Shown here: positions 1-8,035 of the stretch, piece by piece
Layout of the letters: every line of letters begins with the position of its first letter
How positions within the stretch are numbered: position 1 is the stretch's first letter
Source of the DNA: Shewanella sp. MBTL60-007
Lineage (GTDB): Bacteria > Pseudomonadota > Gammaproteobacteria > Enterobacterales > Shewanellaceae
Assembly (NCBI RefSeq): GCF_019654915.1
Contig: NZ_BPET01000024.1
Span: 1 to 64,000, forward strand
Direction: 5' to 3'
Length of the DNA: 64,000 nucleotides
Position numbers and translations under genes: made by a program
Notes under the pieces: generated by a model
Databases searched by the model: none
Seen by the model: only the letters and a program-made list of their open reading frames with translations
What the model was told of the DNA's origin: nothing

Positions 1-111
1 ATATCATATATATATCGATTAAATGGTAAATAAAATAATCCCTATTTACGCTAAATAAAAACGTTACCATATTCAATTTAAAATAAATTCATGCACTTAA
101 GTCAAACCTAT

Positions 112-139
112 TAAATGGTAAAAATATTTTTACCATTTA
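112..139. promoter_or_regulatory. 28-bp perfect palindrome with extra half-sites upstream of recE
   Basis: A perfect palindrome with 14-bp arms centred on AAAATATTTT; each arm reads TAAATGGTAAAAAT or its complement. The half-site AAATGGTAAA recurs at 21-30, and GTTACCAT occurs at 63-70. A TATAAT-like hexamer at 138-143 overlaps the right arm. This arrangement fits an operator for a dimeric repressor controlling the recE-recT operon; the regulator is not identified here. Confidence 0.5.
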
Positions 140-269
140 TAATGTAGTCCCCCATGTGGCCACTTTCGTAACATTTGACATACAACCCAACAAATCAATC
201 ACTTAGAGCTATCAAGCGTGATTTCCGTTTCTCTTTATACTGTAAGCATAAATAGTTATTGGAGTTGTT

Positions 270-1379
270 ATGGATATTAAAAGTGCATTTGATGGAACGA
301 GGTTTACGTTTCAGAACAATGATTCTCTAATCGAGGGTATTTATAGTGGTGTCCCAAATCATATTTACCACCAAATACCAGCAATTAATCACTCAACGAT
401 AAAGCCTGCTTTTATTACGTTGGCTCATTACTTTGAGGAAGTTAATAATAAAACAAAAGACAAAAATACAAAGCCAAAATCAATTGGATCGCTATTTCAT
501 TGTATGTCATTAACTCCAACCAATACCTATGATGATTTCTTTGCGTATCCAGAAGCCCTGTATTATCCAAACGATATTCATACCACCAGCCAATTAAACC
601 ACGCGCTTATGCTTAAAGGACGCTCTCAAAGTGGAAATAAGCAGGACTTAATAACCGCTCTGCTTGAAGCTGACCCCCAAGCACAGATTTTTGATAACCG
701 TCTTAAGGAATGCTTGATAAGCAATATCGGTTGCGATGCGTTTAATGCCGCGTTGGAGTTGGCAGGTGGTAAATTTGCCTCAATTCTTAGCCAATTAACA
801 AAGCCTGAGTTGGCCAAATTTCACCTTAAGCAAGCTATGAGTCAGTCGGATTGGGATCTTGCTGAAACTATGGCAACCAAGTTTTTATCAAAGGCCGCTA
901 ACTGTGAGCTATTAAGTAATGGATACCCGGAGTTAACGCTGATCGCTTTCGACAAACATAGAAATATTTGGGTTAAATGTAAGATTGATTACTTAAAAAC
1001 TAACTTAGTGCCGGTAGACCTCAAATCTACAGAAAATGCCTCTCCATCCAGGTTTTCGTATTCAGCCAAAGAGTATTTTTACGATACTCAGGAAGCTTTC
1101 TACGGATATGTGGCATCTTTACTAGGCCTAGAACTTTTACCAATGAAATTCGCTGCAGCAGAGAGCTTTGCGCCCTATGTGAGCCAAATTTATACCTTGC
1201 CTGATGTGGTGCGTTTAGATGCAAAAAACTTGGTTCAACGCACCTTGAACCAGATTATAGACGCAGAAAGAAGCGGTGTTATTACCGGCTATTGTGCAAA
1301 TGAAATGGTATTGCCGTTTAAGAGGCGTGCTAATCCAAGGGCTGCTAGTCAACCTCACAGTACCGAATCTTATTTTTAG
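270..1379 (+). CDS. recE: RecE-like PD-(D/E)XK exonuclease
   Basis: Probable 5'-3' double-strand exonuclease that makes 3' single-stranded tails for the annealing protein encoded next. The N-terminus (about residues 28-47) carries the family signature NHIYHQIPAINHSTIKP. The C-terminal half has the nuclease core: IDYL, then VPVDLKST near residue 250 (D..D-x-K), then a QEAFYGY helix, the order seen in RecE and phage exodeoxyribonuclease VIII domains. At 369 residues it matches a stand-alone RecE domain, not the long Rac prophage protein. GGAG precedes the ATG. It lies 9 bp before the RecT-like gene, as in other phage and conjugative-element Red/RecET pairs. Confidence 0.85.
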   Translation: MDIKSAFDGTRFTFQNNDSLIEGIYSGVPNHIYHQIPAINHSTIKPAFITLAHYFEEVNNKTKDKNTKPKSIGSLFHCMSLTPTNTYDDFFAYPEALYYPNDIHTTSQLNHALMLKGRSQSGNKQDLITALLEADPQAQIFDNRLKECLISNIGCDAFNAALELAGGKFASILSQLTKPELAKFHLKQAMSQSDWDLAETMATKFLSKAANCELLSNGYPELTLIAFDKHRNIWVKCKIDYLKTNLVPVDLKSTENASPSRFSYSAKEYFYDTQEAFYGYVASLLGLELLPMKFAAAESFAPYVSQIYTLPDVVRLDAKNLVQRTLNQIIDAERSGVITGYCANEMVLPFKRRANPRAASQPHSTESYF

Positions 1380-1388
1380 GAGAAATTT

Positions 1389-2117
1389 ATGCACGATACC
1401 GCTCTAGCACCATACATTACGCAACTTAAGTCTATCGAGTTGGAATACAAACAGGCTGCGCGTCAATATCCTAAATATCGGCTCAACTACCGTGACGAGG
1501 CTAACGCACTTATTCGCGAGTTCGTGCGAATTGGTGGTTTACAACTTCAGATCCCAAAGTCAGCTCTTAGTACAGCTTTGATGCTCGCTGTAAGGCTTGG
1601 AATTTCGGTATGCCCGCTTAAAAAGCAGTGCTACCTTGCAGTAACATACTTGGAAAGTGGTATGGCTACTGTTGATTTGGCCATTGGTTATCGCGGATAT
1701 GAGGCTATTTTTTGTGGCTCTGGCTTACTTACTCGAATTGATGTCGGTTTAGTCTATTCAAAGGACAATTTTACTTACCAAGGACCGCGACAAGAAGTAA
1801 TTCATACATCTAGCACTTTATCTACCGACGTGGATAAAAGAGGGCAATTGGAGTGCGCCTATTGCATGGCAGAGCTAAGCGATGGTTCAATAATGACCTC
1901 AACTATGAGTATCGATGAACTCAATGCAGTTGAGGCCATGGCGAGAGAGTATGGCCATTCAAGTTCATGGGATTCAGCTTTTAGTAATGAGTGCCGTAGA
2001 GCTGCAATTATCAGATATTCCGCTAAAGATTGGTTCCGCATTGCTGAACATCACGACTGCGATACTTTACCCATCAAAGAGCTCGAAGAAAATGAGAGTG
2101 CTAGGGAGTACTTATGA
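1389..2117 (+). CDS. recT: RecT-like single-strand annealing protein
   Basis: Probable RecT/Bet-type annealing protein pairing complementary single strands made by the upstream exonuclease. Family features visible: an early helix followed by the LSTALMLAVRLGISVCPLKKQCYL segment split around residues 60-80, the LAIGYRGYE motif near residue 98, and the C-terminal W-D-S-A-F-S-N-E-C-R-R-A-A-I-I-R-Y sequence where RecT proteins have their conserved acidic/basic helix. AGGAG sits 6 bp before the ATG. Its stop overlaps the next start (ATGA), implying translational coupling. The pair may aid element recombination or circularisation after transfer. Confidence 0.85.
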   Translation: MHDTALAPYITQLKSIELEYKQAARQYPKYRLNYRDEANALIREFVRIGGLQLQIPKSALSTALMLAVRLGISVCPLKKQCYLAVTYLESGMATVDLAIGYRGYEAIFCGSGLLTRIDVGLVYSKDNFTYQGPRQEVIHTSSTLSTDVDKRGQLECAYCMAELSDGSIMTSTMSIDELNAVEAMAREYGHSSSWDSAFSNECRRAAIIRYSAKDWFRIAEHHDCDTLPIKELEENESAREYL

Positions 2118-2713
2118 CTATATCTTGCTTTGCAAATAGAGGCGGCAAAATCCAAATAATTCCACCTAGCATCGAGTTAAATGCTAAAGCGAGCAGTCTG
2201 GATTCTAAGTTACTTTCAGATGGCTACTTACCAACTGACTACCAACTTAGATTGGTTAAGAACATTAGAAATGAAGACGCCGTGACGTGTGAATTTACCT
2301 TTAGCTTTTACGAGCGAATAGTTCGTGAATGCGGTTTCACATCACTTGATGGTTATCTACTTTCTAAGTTTGATACTTATGAGTATCAAGGCCCTAGAAA
2401 ACCGATCCGTATCATTGAGTTATTGACGAGCCCCTTGGAAGCGCTAGATTGTGGTGTTTTTGAAGTGCGGTCAACTAACAATGTGCATACTGGGGTAGTC
2501 AGTAGAGAGGAAATCGAAGGCTTTTGGAATAGAACGCTATTACATAGGTTTAACCACGCTAAGCCAATTAGCAATATTCAGGTGGCGACATTACTCAAGT
2601 CATTTTTGGGTTATAGGGCAGTTAAACGACTTGCCAGCACACATTCAGAGCTTGATGCAATCAAGCTATTTCACCTTTCAGAAAAGCTCATGGATTCCGA
2701 GGACTTTGAATGA
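2114..2713 (+). CDS. Unknown protein in the recE-recT operon
   Basis: A 199-residue soluble protein that I do not recognise. It starts at the ATGA overlap with recT and ends with a 4-bp ATGA overlap into the following gene, so the three or four genes are probably one transcript. No signal peptide, membrane segment or catalytic motif is apparent. Its place suggests a role accessory to recombination, but nothing in the sequence proves this. Confidence 0.75.
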   Translation: MTISCFANRGGKIQIIPPSIELNAKASSLDSKLLSDGYLPTDYQLRLVKNIRNEDAVTCEFTFSFYERIVRECGFTSLDGYLLSKFDTYEYQGPRKPIRIIELLTSPLEALDCGVFEVRSTNNVHTGVVSREEIEGFWNRTLLHRFNHAKPISNIQVATLLKSFLGYRAVKRLASTHSELDAIKLFHLSEKLMDSEDFE

Positions 2714-3387
2714 ACAAACAAACTCACTTTTCAAGCATCAAATACTCAACTGATAACGACTTTATTGAAACAGTCATTGGTGAGCAGCTAGTCGTTGTTT
2801 GTCCTATTGGTGTGCCGCTATCTTGCGAATTTAGAGTACATAATAGTAATGAGTATGACTTTTACCTGAATGGAGAACAGTTTTCTTTGGGGTTAGCTGC
2901 AGCCAGTGAAAATCTTCTCTTAAACCGTTTGATTCGTACTAAGTGTAATGTGATCCGCTTTGATGCCATTAAGAGTAATGGACTAATCAATATTATCAAT
3001 TACTACGATACAGATAGTAGCGGTGCATCTTACTCAGAAGATATGGAAAAGGCTGAAATGCTATTCACTTCAATTTTCCATGTTCTTAGGCCAAAGGTAG
3101 TTGATTTGGTCAAAATTAAGGATCTATTGAAGTCGCACGTTATCGTTACCCGATTTTCAAAAACAGAGCCCACCGGGATTTACCTTTGCCATAACCATAA
3201 AACGCTACAAGCTAAGGTTAAGCGAAGAATAGCGTCACGAGCACACGTTAGAACGGAGTGTGGCACTGATGCTGTCTACAGCGCTCCACTGACTTTTGAA
3301 GCGTCAGATAGCGTAGTTCTACTAGATGAATGTGAACAAACTAAAGGCATTCTAGGGCGAGATATGTTGGAGACCTTAAATGGGTAG
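2710..3387 (+). CDS. Unknown protein, last gene of the recET operon
   Basis: A 225-residue soluble protein of unknown family, coupled by a 4-bp overlap to the gene before. It is mixed alpha/beta by composition, with a basic stretch around residues 170-190 (KVKRRIASRAHVR) that could bind nucleic acid. No known catalytic motif was seen. The gene is followed by about 110 bp without coding signal. Confidence 0.75.
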   Translation: MNKQTHFSSIKYSTDNDFIETVIGEQLVVVCPIGVPLSCEFRVHNSNEYDFYLNGEQFSLGLAAASENLLLNRLIRTKCNVIRFDAIKSNGLINIINYYDTDSSGASYSEDMEKAEMLFTSIFHVLRPKVVDLVKIKDLLKSHVIVTRFSKTEPTGIYLCHNHKTLQAKVKRRIASRAHVRTECGTDAVYSAPLTFEASDSVVLLDECEQTKGILGRDMLETLNG

Positions 3388-3499
3388 ATGCGCGCAAGCC
3401 CTTTTAAATGGGAAAAAGTATACAGAGTGTAGAATGTTAAAAGAAAATGTATTTGAATAATCAAACTACTCGCTTAACTTCACTGAGGATAAATTTGGT

Positions 3500-3949
3500 A
3501 TGGATAAGGTAATATTTCCAATTATCTTTGCTATTGCAGTAATGGGCTCTCTAGCATATATGGAATACGTCAAAGCTCATGAAGCCTATTTAAATAACTT
3601 CCCCTATTTAATAGAAACTGAGCAAGGTGAGTTTGGAGTTGAACTGGCGATTAATGAAGATAAAAAGTTTATTGGTCTACCTAATGAGTGTGTATGGCAA
3701 CGAGTTGGTACAAAAATTACTATTCTAAAAAATGAAAACATTATTCAGATTGATGCCTCAGAAGATGCTAAAGATGCTGGTTGTAAGCCTCGAATGTTTT
3801 TAGCTGCTAACTCAGAAAGGGATGAGGTAGCAAAGGCATTCTTATTAGCTTTTAACGCTCCTAAGCGTGAAAGTGATCTGAGTTTAGAGTTTGAACCGAT
3901 TAATAGTGGTTCTTCTATTGAAGCTGAAACACATGGCAACACTAATTGA
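3500..3949 (+). CDS. Small inner-membrane-anchored protein, unknown
   Basis: 149 residues with a single N-terminal hydrophobic segment (residues 4-22, VIFPIIFAIAVMGSLAYM) and then a hydrophilic, probably periplasmic, acidic domain with two cysteines. GAGG precedes the ATG. The reading frame stays open for another 36 codons past its TGA stop (to 4060), and that extension reads like protein (ENKNEILDAALEC...). The annotated end may therefore be a recent nonsense mutation of a longer gene. Function unknown. Confidence 0.6.
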   Translation: MDKVIFPIIFAIAVMGSLAYMEYVKAHEAYLNNFPYLIETEQGEFGVELAINEDKKFIGLPNECVWQRVGTKITILKNENIIQIDASEDAKDAGCKPRMFLAANSERDEVAKAFLLAFNAPKRESDLSLEFEPINSGSSIEAETHGNTN

Positions 3950-4091
3950 AACCTAACATGGGAAAACAAGAATGAAATTCTCGATGCTGCATTGGAATGT
4001 ACAAGCAATCGAGTAGGCCTAAGAGCTGCTGTTAAATTTCAAAAAAACTATACGGGATAAGATCTTAATATTTATATGATGGTGAAATAAC

Positions 4092-4427
4092 ATGGCAAGA
4101 CGACCAGTAGGCCAATTTGTTGGATATAGACAGTTCGCTGTAGACCATAAGTGGTTGGCCGAGAAGCGGGAACGTGAAGCCGCAATGGATCGAGCCGCTT
4201 GGCATTCTAAATGGATTACAGTATGGCGTCTAAAAACAGATCGCCTTTGGACTGACTGGGCTATTTGTCAATGGTTGGGTAAGCCAGCTAGCCAAGGTAA
4301 GTACAAAGTGTTTGCGGTGGTTGATGTAAAAGCCGCAGAGCGCAAGAAAACATTCAAGGAATGGCATACTCCACGATTAGAAAAAAAACAGCTAAAAAAC
4401 CCTTTTTTTGAGATTAAAAAACTATAG
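4092..4427 (+). CDS. Basic, tryptophan-rich small protein, unknown
   Basis: 111 residues rich in Lys, Arg and Trp (several W-x-x-x-W spacings, e.g. WHSKWITVWRLKTDRLWTDW), strongly basic overall and without a signal peptide. It could bind nucleic acid, but no known fold is recognised. It lies 9 bp before the following gene, with GGTGAAATAAC before the ATG. Confidence 0.6.
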   Translation: MARRPVGQFVGYRQFAVDHKWLAEKREREAAMDRAAWHSKWITVWRLKTDRLWTDWAICQWLGKPASQGKYKVFAVVDVKAAERKKTFKEWHTPRLEKKQLKNPFFEIKKL

Positions 4428-4436
4428 GAAACAAGC

Positions 4437-4895
4437 ATGACCTCGAAACCGTTCAGGAGAAAAATTTACACACTGGTTCTAAATGGACAAAAATTCTCTC
4501 TATATCTTGATGGTTATTGGGGTTTGATATTGAGAACAGAGATTTCAATAAATGCTGAAGTATTGTATAGCCAGATCTGGCATACGGGTGTGAATAAATA
4601 TCTTGGCTTATCTGGCACTGGTTGGCATTTGACTAGGTGGCGTAATGAAGCTGTTGAAGATCTCAATGGGTTATCTGACAAGGAAAGGCGAACGTTGTCT
4701 ACTGAGTTTGGCCTGCCAATTTGTACGAATTATCTTGAACTTCCATATAGTAACGAAGAATCGTTTCTGGCATCGCGTTGCGCTATCAAGGTTAGAGATT
4801 GGATAAAAATGCACCCGATAGTCTCTAAACGTCTGCTAAACAGTGGTGAGAAGGTCAAAGAGGTTTTTGAACTGCTGGGTGTGCCAACTATATAA
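4437..4895 (+). CDS. Unknown protein, paralogue of the gene at 54378-54836
   Basis: A 152-residue soluble protein. It is about 70% identical by eye over roughly 145 residues to the product at 54378-54836 on the other strand. Shared blocks include SINAE, SQIWHT, GWHLTRW, LSTEFGLPICT and RDWIKMHPI. The DNA has diverged too, so this is an old duplication or two independent acquisitions, not an assembly repeat. No function recognised. Confidence 0.75.
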   Translation: MTSKPFRRKIYTLVLNGQKFSLYLDGYWGLILRTEISINAEVLYSQIWHTGVNKYLGLSGTGWHLTRWRNEAVEDLNGLSDKERRTLSTEFGLPICTNYLELPYSNEESFLASRCAIKVRDWIKMHPIVSKRLLNSGEKVKEVFELLGVPTI

Positions 4896-5684
4896 AGGGA
4901 AGAAGATCATAATGGCTCAATGGATTGAAAACCACGGTAAGCAATCTAAATTGTCATTTGTCTCAGTGTGATTTGATAACTGCACAGGCAACTTACTAAA
5001 TTAATCGAACTAAACTATGCGAATTTCAATCTGTGGATCGTAAAATTGCGCACTTAACAACGATCAATATAATTTGTGACTTATTAGTGACTTAGCAGCA
5101 ATCCAAATTAAATCAAGTCTTTGCAGATACCTTTCAATTAACGTTAAGATTATCCTCAAGATATCCACAACTTGCCCCCCAAATTCCCTCTTGCAATAAA
5201 GCCAGAGCCTCATTATCTTGTATATAGAATAAGTATTAGCAACTATATGTAGTAGTTATATATTCTTTGAGGCTGTATTGGATTTTACGTTTTAGCCAGG
5301 ATTGAGGATCTGTGAATATTAACAGCTTAGGTAAAAAATAAATCACTCGCTAATTTACCATTAATAATGGAACTAAAAAGTAAGTCCTAGAGCTTAACCC
5401 TCATTTCTTACTATTTAAAAAAACATGTATTGTTAGCTTCAAGAGGTCAACATTAAAGCGACAAATTAAGTGTTTTATTGCGAAACCAATGGATTGAATT
5501 GTACTGATAGGGATATTGAAAGGGCGTGAAAGCTAACCGCGGGAACGGCTAACTTTCACATTGTAAATTCACCGGAGCAAAAATACTTTTCGTACACAAG
5601 ATTAACGGAAAACCGTTAAAACAACTCTATTATAGAGTTGTTCACGAATCAAAGTCTTTTTGCTCCAATGTTTGGGAGTAAATC
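4896..5684. other. Noncoding region with DnaA-box-like words, possible origin or RNA
   Basis: About 790 bp with no convincing gene. A 19-codon reading frame at 4912-4971 has a good ribosome site but is probably a remnant. Three words close to the DnaA box TTATNCACA occur: reverse CGATCCACA near 5031, ATATCCACA near 5160, and reverse ATATTCACA near 5308. An imperfect palindrome bounded by AGCCTCA and TGAGGCT spans about 5205-5273. The right part holds strong hairpins, listed separately. It could be a replication or transfer origin, or an RNA gene; no iterons are visible. Confidence 0.35.
5526..5666 (+). ncRNA. Nested hairpin region, candidate structured RNA or cruciform
   Basis: Several stems lie in tandem or nested. 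There is an imperfect 14-bp stem (GTGAAAG...CTTTCAC) at 5526-5559. An outer 10-bp stem GGAGCAAAAA (5574-5583) pairs with TTTTTGCTCC (5657-5666). Inside it are AACGG-AAAA-CCGTT (5603-5616) and a perfect 10-bp hairpin AACAACTCTA-TTA-TAGAGTTGTT (5620-5642). The structure ends 18 bp before a small ORF, so it may be its leader RNA. A single-stranded DNA structure such as an origin cannot be excluded. Confidence 0.45.
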
Positions 5685-5834
5685 ATGAAAAAGCCAAAAG
5701 AACCGGATTACCACATTGTAGTTCATCATAGGCACTACCATGAGATCTCAATCTCTTCAGTAGGTATTGGCCGCTACTCTAGCGCCGCTTTTATCCTATT
5801 TTCGTTGATTGAGACAGCGCTACAAATGTTCTAA
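5685..5834 (+). CDS. 49-residue small protein, unknown
   Basis: A short frame (starts MKKPKEPDYHIVVHHRHYH) with GGGAG seven bases before the ATG. It has a His-rich N-terminal half and a hydrophobic C-terminal half (SSAAFILFSLIETALQMF). It sits between the structured region and a terminator-like hairpin, which supports a real transcription unit. Function unknown; a toxin-like peptide or a leader peptide are both possible. Confidence 0.5.
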   Translation: MKKPKEPDYHIVVHHRHYHEISISSVGIGRYSSAAFILFSLIETALQMF

Positions 5835-5840
5835 AAATAG

Positions 5841-5876
5841 AAACGGCCACAACACTCAAGAGTGCAGTGGCCGTTT
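5841..5876. terminator. Hairpin between converging genes
   Basis: A perfect 10-bp stem AAACGGCCAC / GTGGCCGTTT with an inner CACT-CAAG-AGTG hairpin. It separates the small + strand ORF from the - strand gene ending at 5897. Probably a bidirectional terminator, although the T-tract is short. Confidence 0.6.
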
Positions 5877-5896
5877 GGTGTTTCACCAAAGAAGCT

Positions 5897-6208
5897 TTAG
5901 TTTTTGCTTTTGGTAAGCGCGAATCTCCACCATTCTAAATCACCATCAAGAGCAAGTTCCGTTGATAACTGCGTTGCATACGCATTGCCATTAGCATCGG
6001 TTTCTACTTTGACTGTAATCTGTTCTGGCACCATTAAATTCGCCTCGAATAGCGCTCGACTATAGGCATAGTCAAAGCTACCAAGAGCAATTGCATCATC
6101 TACCATCAATTGACTTACTACCTGCTGCAAAAGAAGTTCTTGCTGCACTAGTGAGTCTGGTGTTGGTATCGCTAATTCTTCTGTTAACTCGATCACCGAA
6201 TTGAGCAT
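5897..6208 (-). CDS. Small acidic protein, unknown
   Basis: 103 residues, acidic, no signal peptide, with a glutamine-rich helical stretch (VQQELLLQQVVSQL, residues 21-34). It is the last gene of the VWA/AAA block. An AAAGGAG site precedes the ATG, and a long hairpin covers the leader. Function unknown. Confidence 0.7.
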   Translation of the reverse strand: MLNSVIELTEELAIPTPDSLVQQELLLQQVVSQLMVDDAIALGSFDYAYSRALFEANLMVPEQITVKVETDANGNAYATQLSTELALDGDLEWWRFALTKSKN

Positions 6209-6228
6209 ACATTTTCTCCTTTGGTTGC

Positions 6229-6276
6229 GGGATGCTCTTTGGAGTCACCTAAATAAGAAACTCTAAAGAGCACCCC
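6229..6276 (-). promoter_or_regulatory. 17-bp leader hairpin upstream of the 103-residue gene
   Basis: On the - strand a GGGGTGCTCTTTAGAGT arm (6260-6276) pairs with ACTCCAAAGAGCATCCC (6229-6245), leaving one mismatch. It lies between the VWA gene stop and the next ribosome site. It probably belongs to the family of intergenic hairpins in this block but lacks a clear anti-Shine-Dalgarno segment. Confidence 0.5.
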
Positions 6277-6296
6277 ACAGGGATACTCGTATGCTG

Positions 6297-7820
6297 TTAA
6301 ATCAAGTAACTGTCTATCTCACGGCTTATAGCCGTAGAAATATCACTTACCTGGTCAACTGTTATAAAGCGATTGAAGCCTGCCACAAATGAAGTCTGCA
6401 AGCCTACGGCTATTGTCGTAATACCACTGGTTTTAGCAAAAAATAATGCTTCTTCAATTGGCGAATTTGAATCAGGGTAGCCATCAGTTAACACAAATAA
6501 TAATTTGCGTTGCTCTGGTCTCTTGATTAAATCTGCCACCGCACCAAAAATTGCCTCTCCTGTAGGAGTTGTACCGTCTGCACTGACCTTAAAATCAGCC
6601 TCTAAAGCTTGGCCATCAAATTTTTTAGCTTGGTGAATACCCCAAGTGTATTTATCTGATTTTGGATCTATAGGTCTCGTTAGCATTGGGTAATACAAGA
6701 CTTCTGTATTGATATGGTTAGCAAGTGAAAGTCCTTTAACAATGCCAAATAACGTGCCATTGACACTGGGCATTAGGTCATTCATTGAACCACTTCTATC
6801 CACAAGAAAAGAAATAGCGGTTGGAGTACGTTTGCGAATCGGCACTCTCTTTGAAAAAACGCTAGTATCACCGGCAACGATCTGCGCAAAGCGATTGCGA
6901 TGTAATCTAGCTCCAACATCGCTTGGCACTTCACGACACTTCACTGGTGAAACTAATTTCGCAATTAGTGCGCTAGTATCTGAAACCGAACCCAAATCAA
7001 GTGAACCCGTTAACTTCATTTGCTTAAGCTCTACCGGAGCATCAAGGCCAGCGATAACATCGCCGCTCTCTCTTGCATCCTCAGCTTTTGAATTAACGGT
7101 TTGCTTCAGCTTGTCATGCAAATCTTTAGGGCGCTCTTTGCACTTTAAGATTGCTTCAATTGCTGCTTTTTCTTCACTTGAATCACTCAACACTAATTGA
7201 TCGTTTAAAATCGCAATCAATTGCTCGCTTAAGGAGAGAGTGTCTGCACAACTCACTGGAACATTATCTAGGATCAGTGCTTTGATTCTCTCAATTGTTG
7301 GCGCCAAATCAGCTAAAAGATATTCTTCAGCGTTGGCAATGCTAAGTAGTTTCTGTTGGCTTCGTATGTTGCCTCGAACCCAGTTCAGTAACCAGTTATG
7401 AAATATGATTTCAATTGGCAAATCGACATTTTGAGTACCAAAAAAGCCGAACTCGATAGCCAGGTCTTCTAACTTATCCAGTGCTTCTTTTGCTACATAG
7501 GTTTTTCTAATTCGTTCATTTTCCATTCGGGGATCTTCAAAAAGGTTTGTTAACCACTTTGTAAGACCACCAGCTTTAGATGATTTCTGAACGATATTAA
7601 TGTCAGTTTCGATTAGATGACCTATCTCATGCTCAAGAAGGCCTTCAAGTAAATCCACGTATTGAGGATCGCTTAAATCTCCTTCAGGCAGAGTGATAGC
7701 CCCACTTCGCATATCGGCTAGAGCCTTACTACCCGCGATTTGAACTGTGACACTTGAATTTCGTGTTGAAATTCTCGACCACGCTCGAAACTTGCTGGTT
7801 AATTGGTTTTGAAAATTCAT
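6297..7820 (-). CDS. VWA-domain protein, CobT-like
   Basis: 507 residues from the ATG at 7820, chosen because GGGAGG lies 5-10 bp upstream; an in-frame start at 7901 would read through the leader element. The N-terminal part has an HExxH motif (LLEHEIGHLIETD, near residue 62), as in metallopeptidase-like domains. The C-terminal part is a von Willebrand A domain with an intact metal-ion site (DRSGSMND near residue 337, then TTPTGEA and VLTDGYPD). With the AAA ATPase encoded upstream it resembles the CobS/CobT (MoxR-VWA) pairs found on phages and SXT-like elements. Cobalt chelation is unlikely without other cobalamin genes; a remodelling role is inferred. Confidence 0.8.
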   Translation of the reverse strand: MNFQNQLTSKFRAWSRISTRNSSVTVQIAGSKALADMRSGAITLPEGDLSDPQYVDLLEGLLEHEIGHLIETDINIVQKSSKAGGLTKWLTNLFEDPRMENERIRKTYVAKEALDKLEDLAIEFGFFGTQNVDLPIEIIFHNWLLNWVRGNIRSQQKLLSIANAEEYLLADLAPTIERIKALILDNVPVSCADTLSLSEQLIAILNDQLVLSDSSEEKAAIEAILKCKERPKDLHDKLKQTVNSKAEDARESGDVIAGLDAPVELKQMKLTGSLDLGSVSDTSALIAKLVSPVKCREVPSDVGARLHRNRFAQIVAGDTSVFSKRVPIRKRTPTAISFLVDRSGSMNDLMPSVNGTLFGIVKGLSLANHINTEVLYYPMLTRPIDPKSDKYTWGIHQAKKFDGQALEADFKVSADGTTPTGEAIFGAVADLIKRPEQRKLLFVLTDGYPDSNSPIEEALFFAKTSGITTIAVGLQTSFVAGFNRFITVDQVSDISTAISREIDSYLI

Positions 7821-7823
7821 TTG

Positions 7824-7870
7824 ACCTCCCATAAGACCATAGGAGATACCATGACGGTATATCGCCATGG
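7824..7870 (-). promoter_or_regulatory. Anti-Shine-Dalgarno switch of the VWA gene
   Basis: The ribosome site (complement of 7824-7830) can pair with an anti-SD word (complement of 7842-7847, ATCTCC). The anti-SD lies at the base of a GATATACC...GGTATC hairpin. An alternative 8-bp stem pairs the complements of 7863-7870 and 7849-7856. This copy uses CATGG-type arms in place of GGG/CCC but keeps the same architecture. Confidence 0.5.
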
Positions 7871-7894
7871 GCATGAGTTTAAAGTTTATGGTGT

Positions 7895-7958
7895 GTATCA
7901 TCGATACGTCAGGAATATTCCCCGCTAATTAACGCTAGCTACGCATTGCCATTGGCAA
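7895..7958 (-). ncRNA. Multi-hairpin leader element, copy 1
   Basis: Read on the - strand: P1 TTGCC-AAT-GGCAA, P2 GCTA...TAGC, core AGCGGGG, P3 CGGGGA...TCCTG, linker GAC, P4 GTATC-GAT-GATAC. It lies downstream of the AAA-gene terminator and upstream of the VWA gene, at the head of a transcription unit. Confidence 0.65.
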
Positions 7959-7999
7959 AATTCTTTATATAACACGCTTATCTAATCATTCCATTAGAT

Positions 8000-8019
8000 A
8001 AGCGCCCTAAAGGGCGCTT
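8000..8019. terminator. Terminator-like hairpin after the AAA gene
   Basis: A perfect 8-bp stem AAGCGCCC-TAAA-GGGCGCTT just after the AAA gene stop. A second hairpin (ATCTAAT...ATTAGAT, about 7980-7999) follows on the - strand. T-tract weak. Confidence 0.6.
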
Positions 8020-8035
8020 GTACGGTTGGTAACGT

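Noticed and set aside
7821..7901. Longer start for the VWA protein at 7901
   Set aside because: The extra residues come from the leader elements; a strong ribosome site precedes the ATG at 7820.
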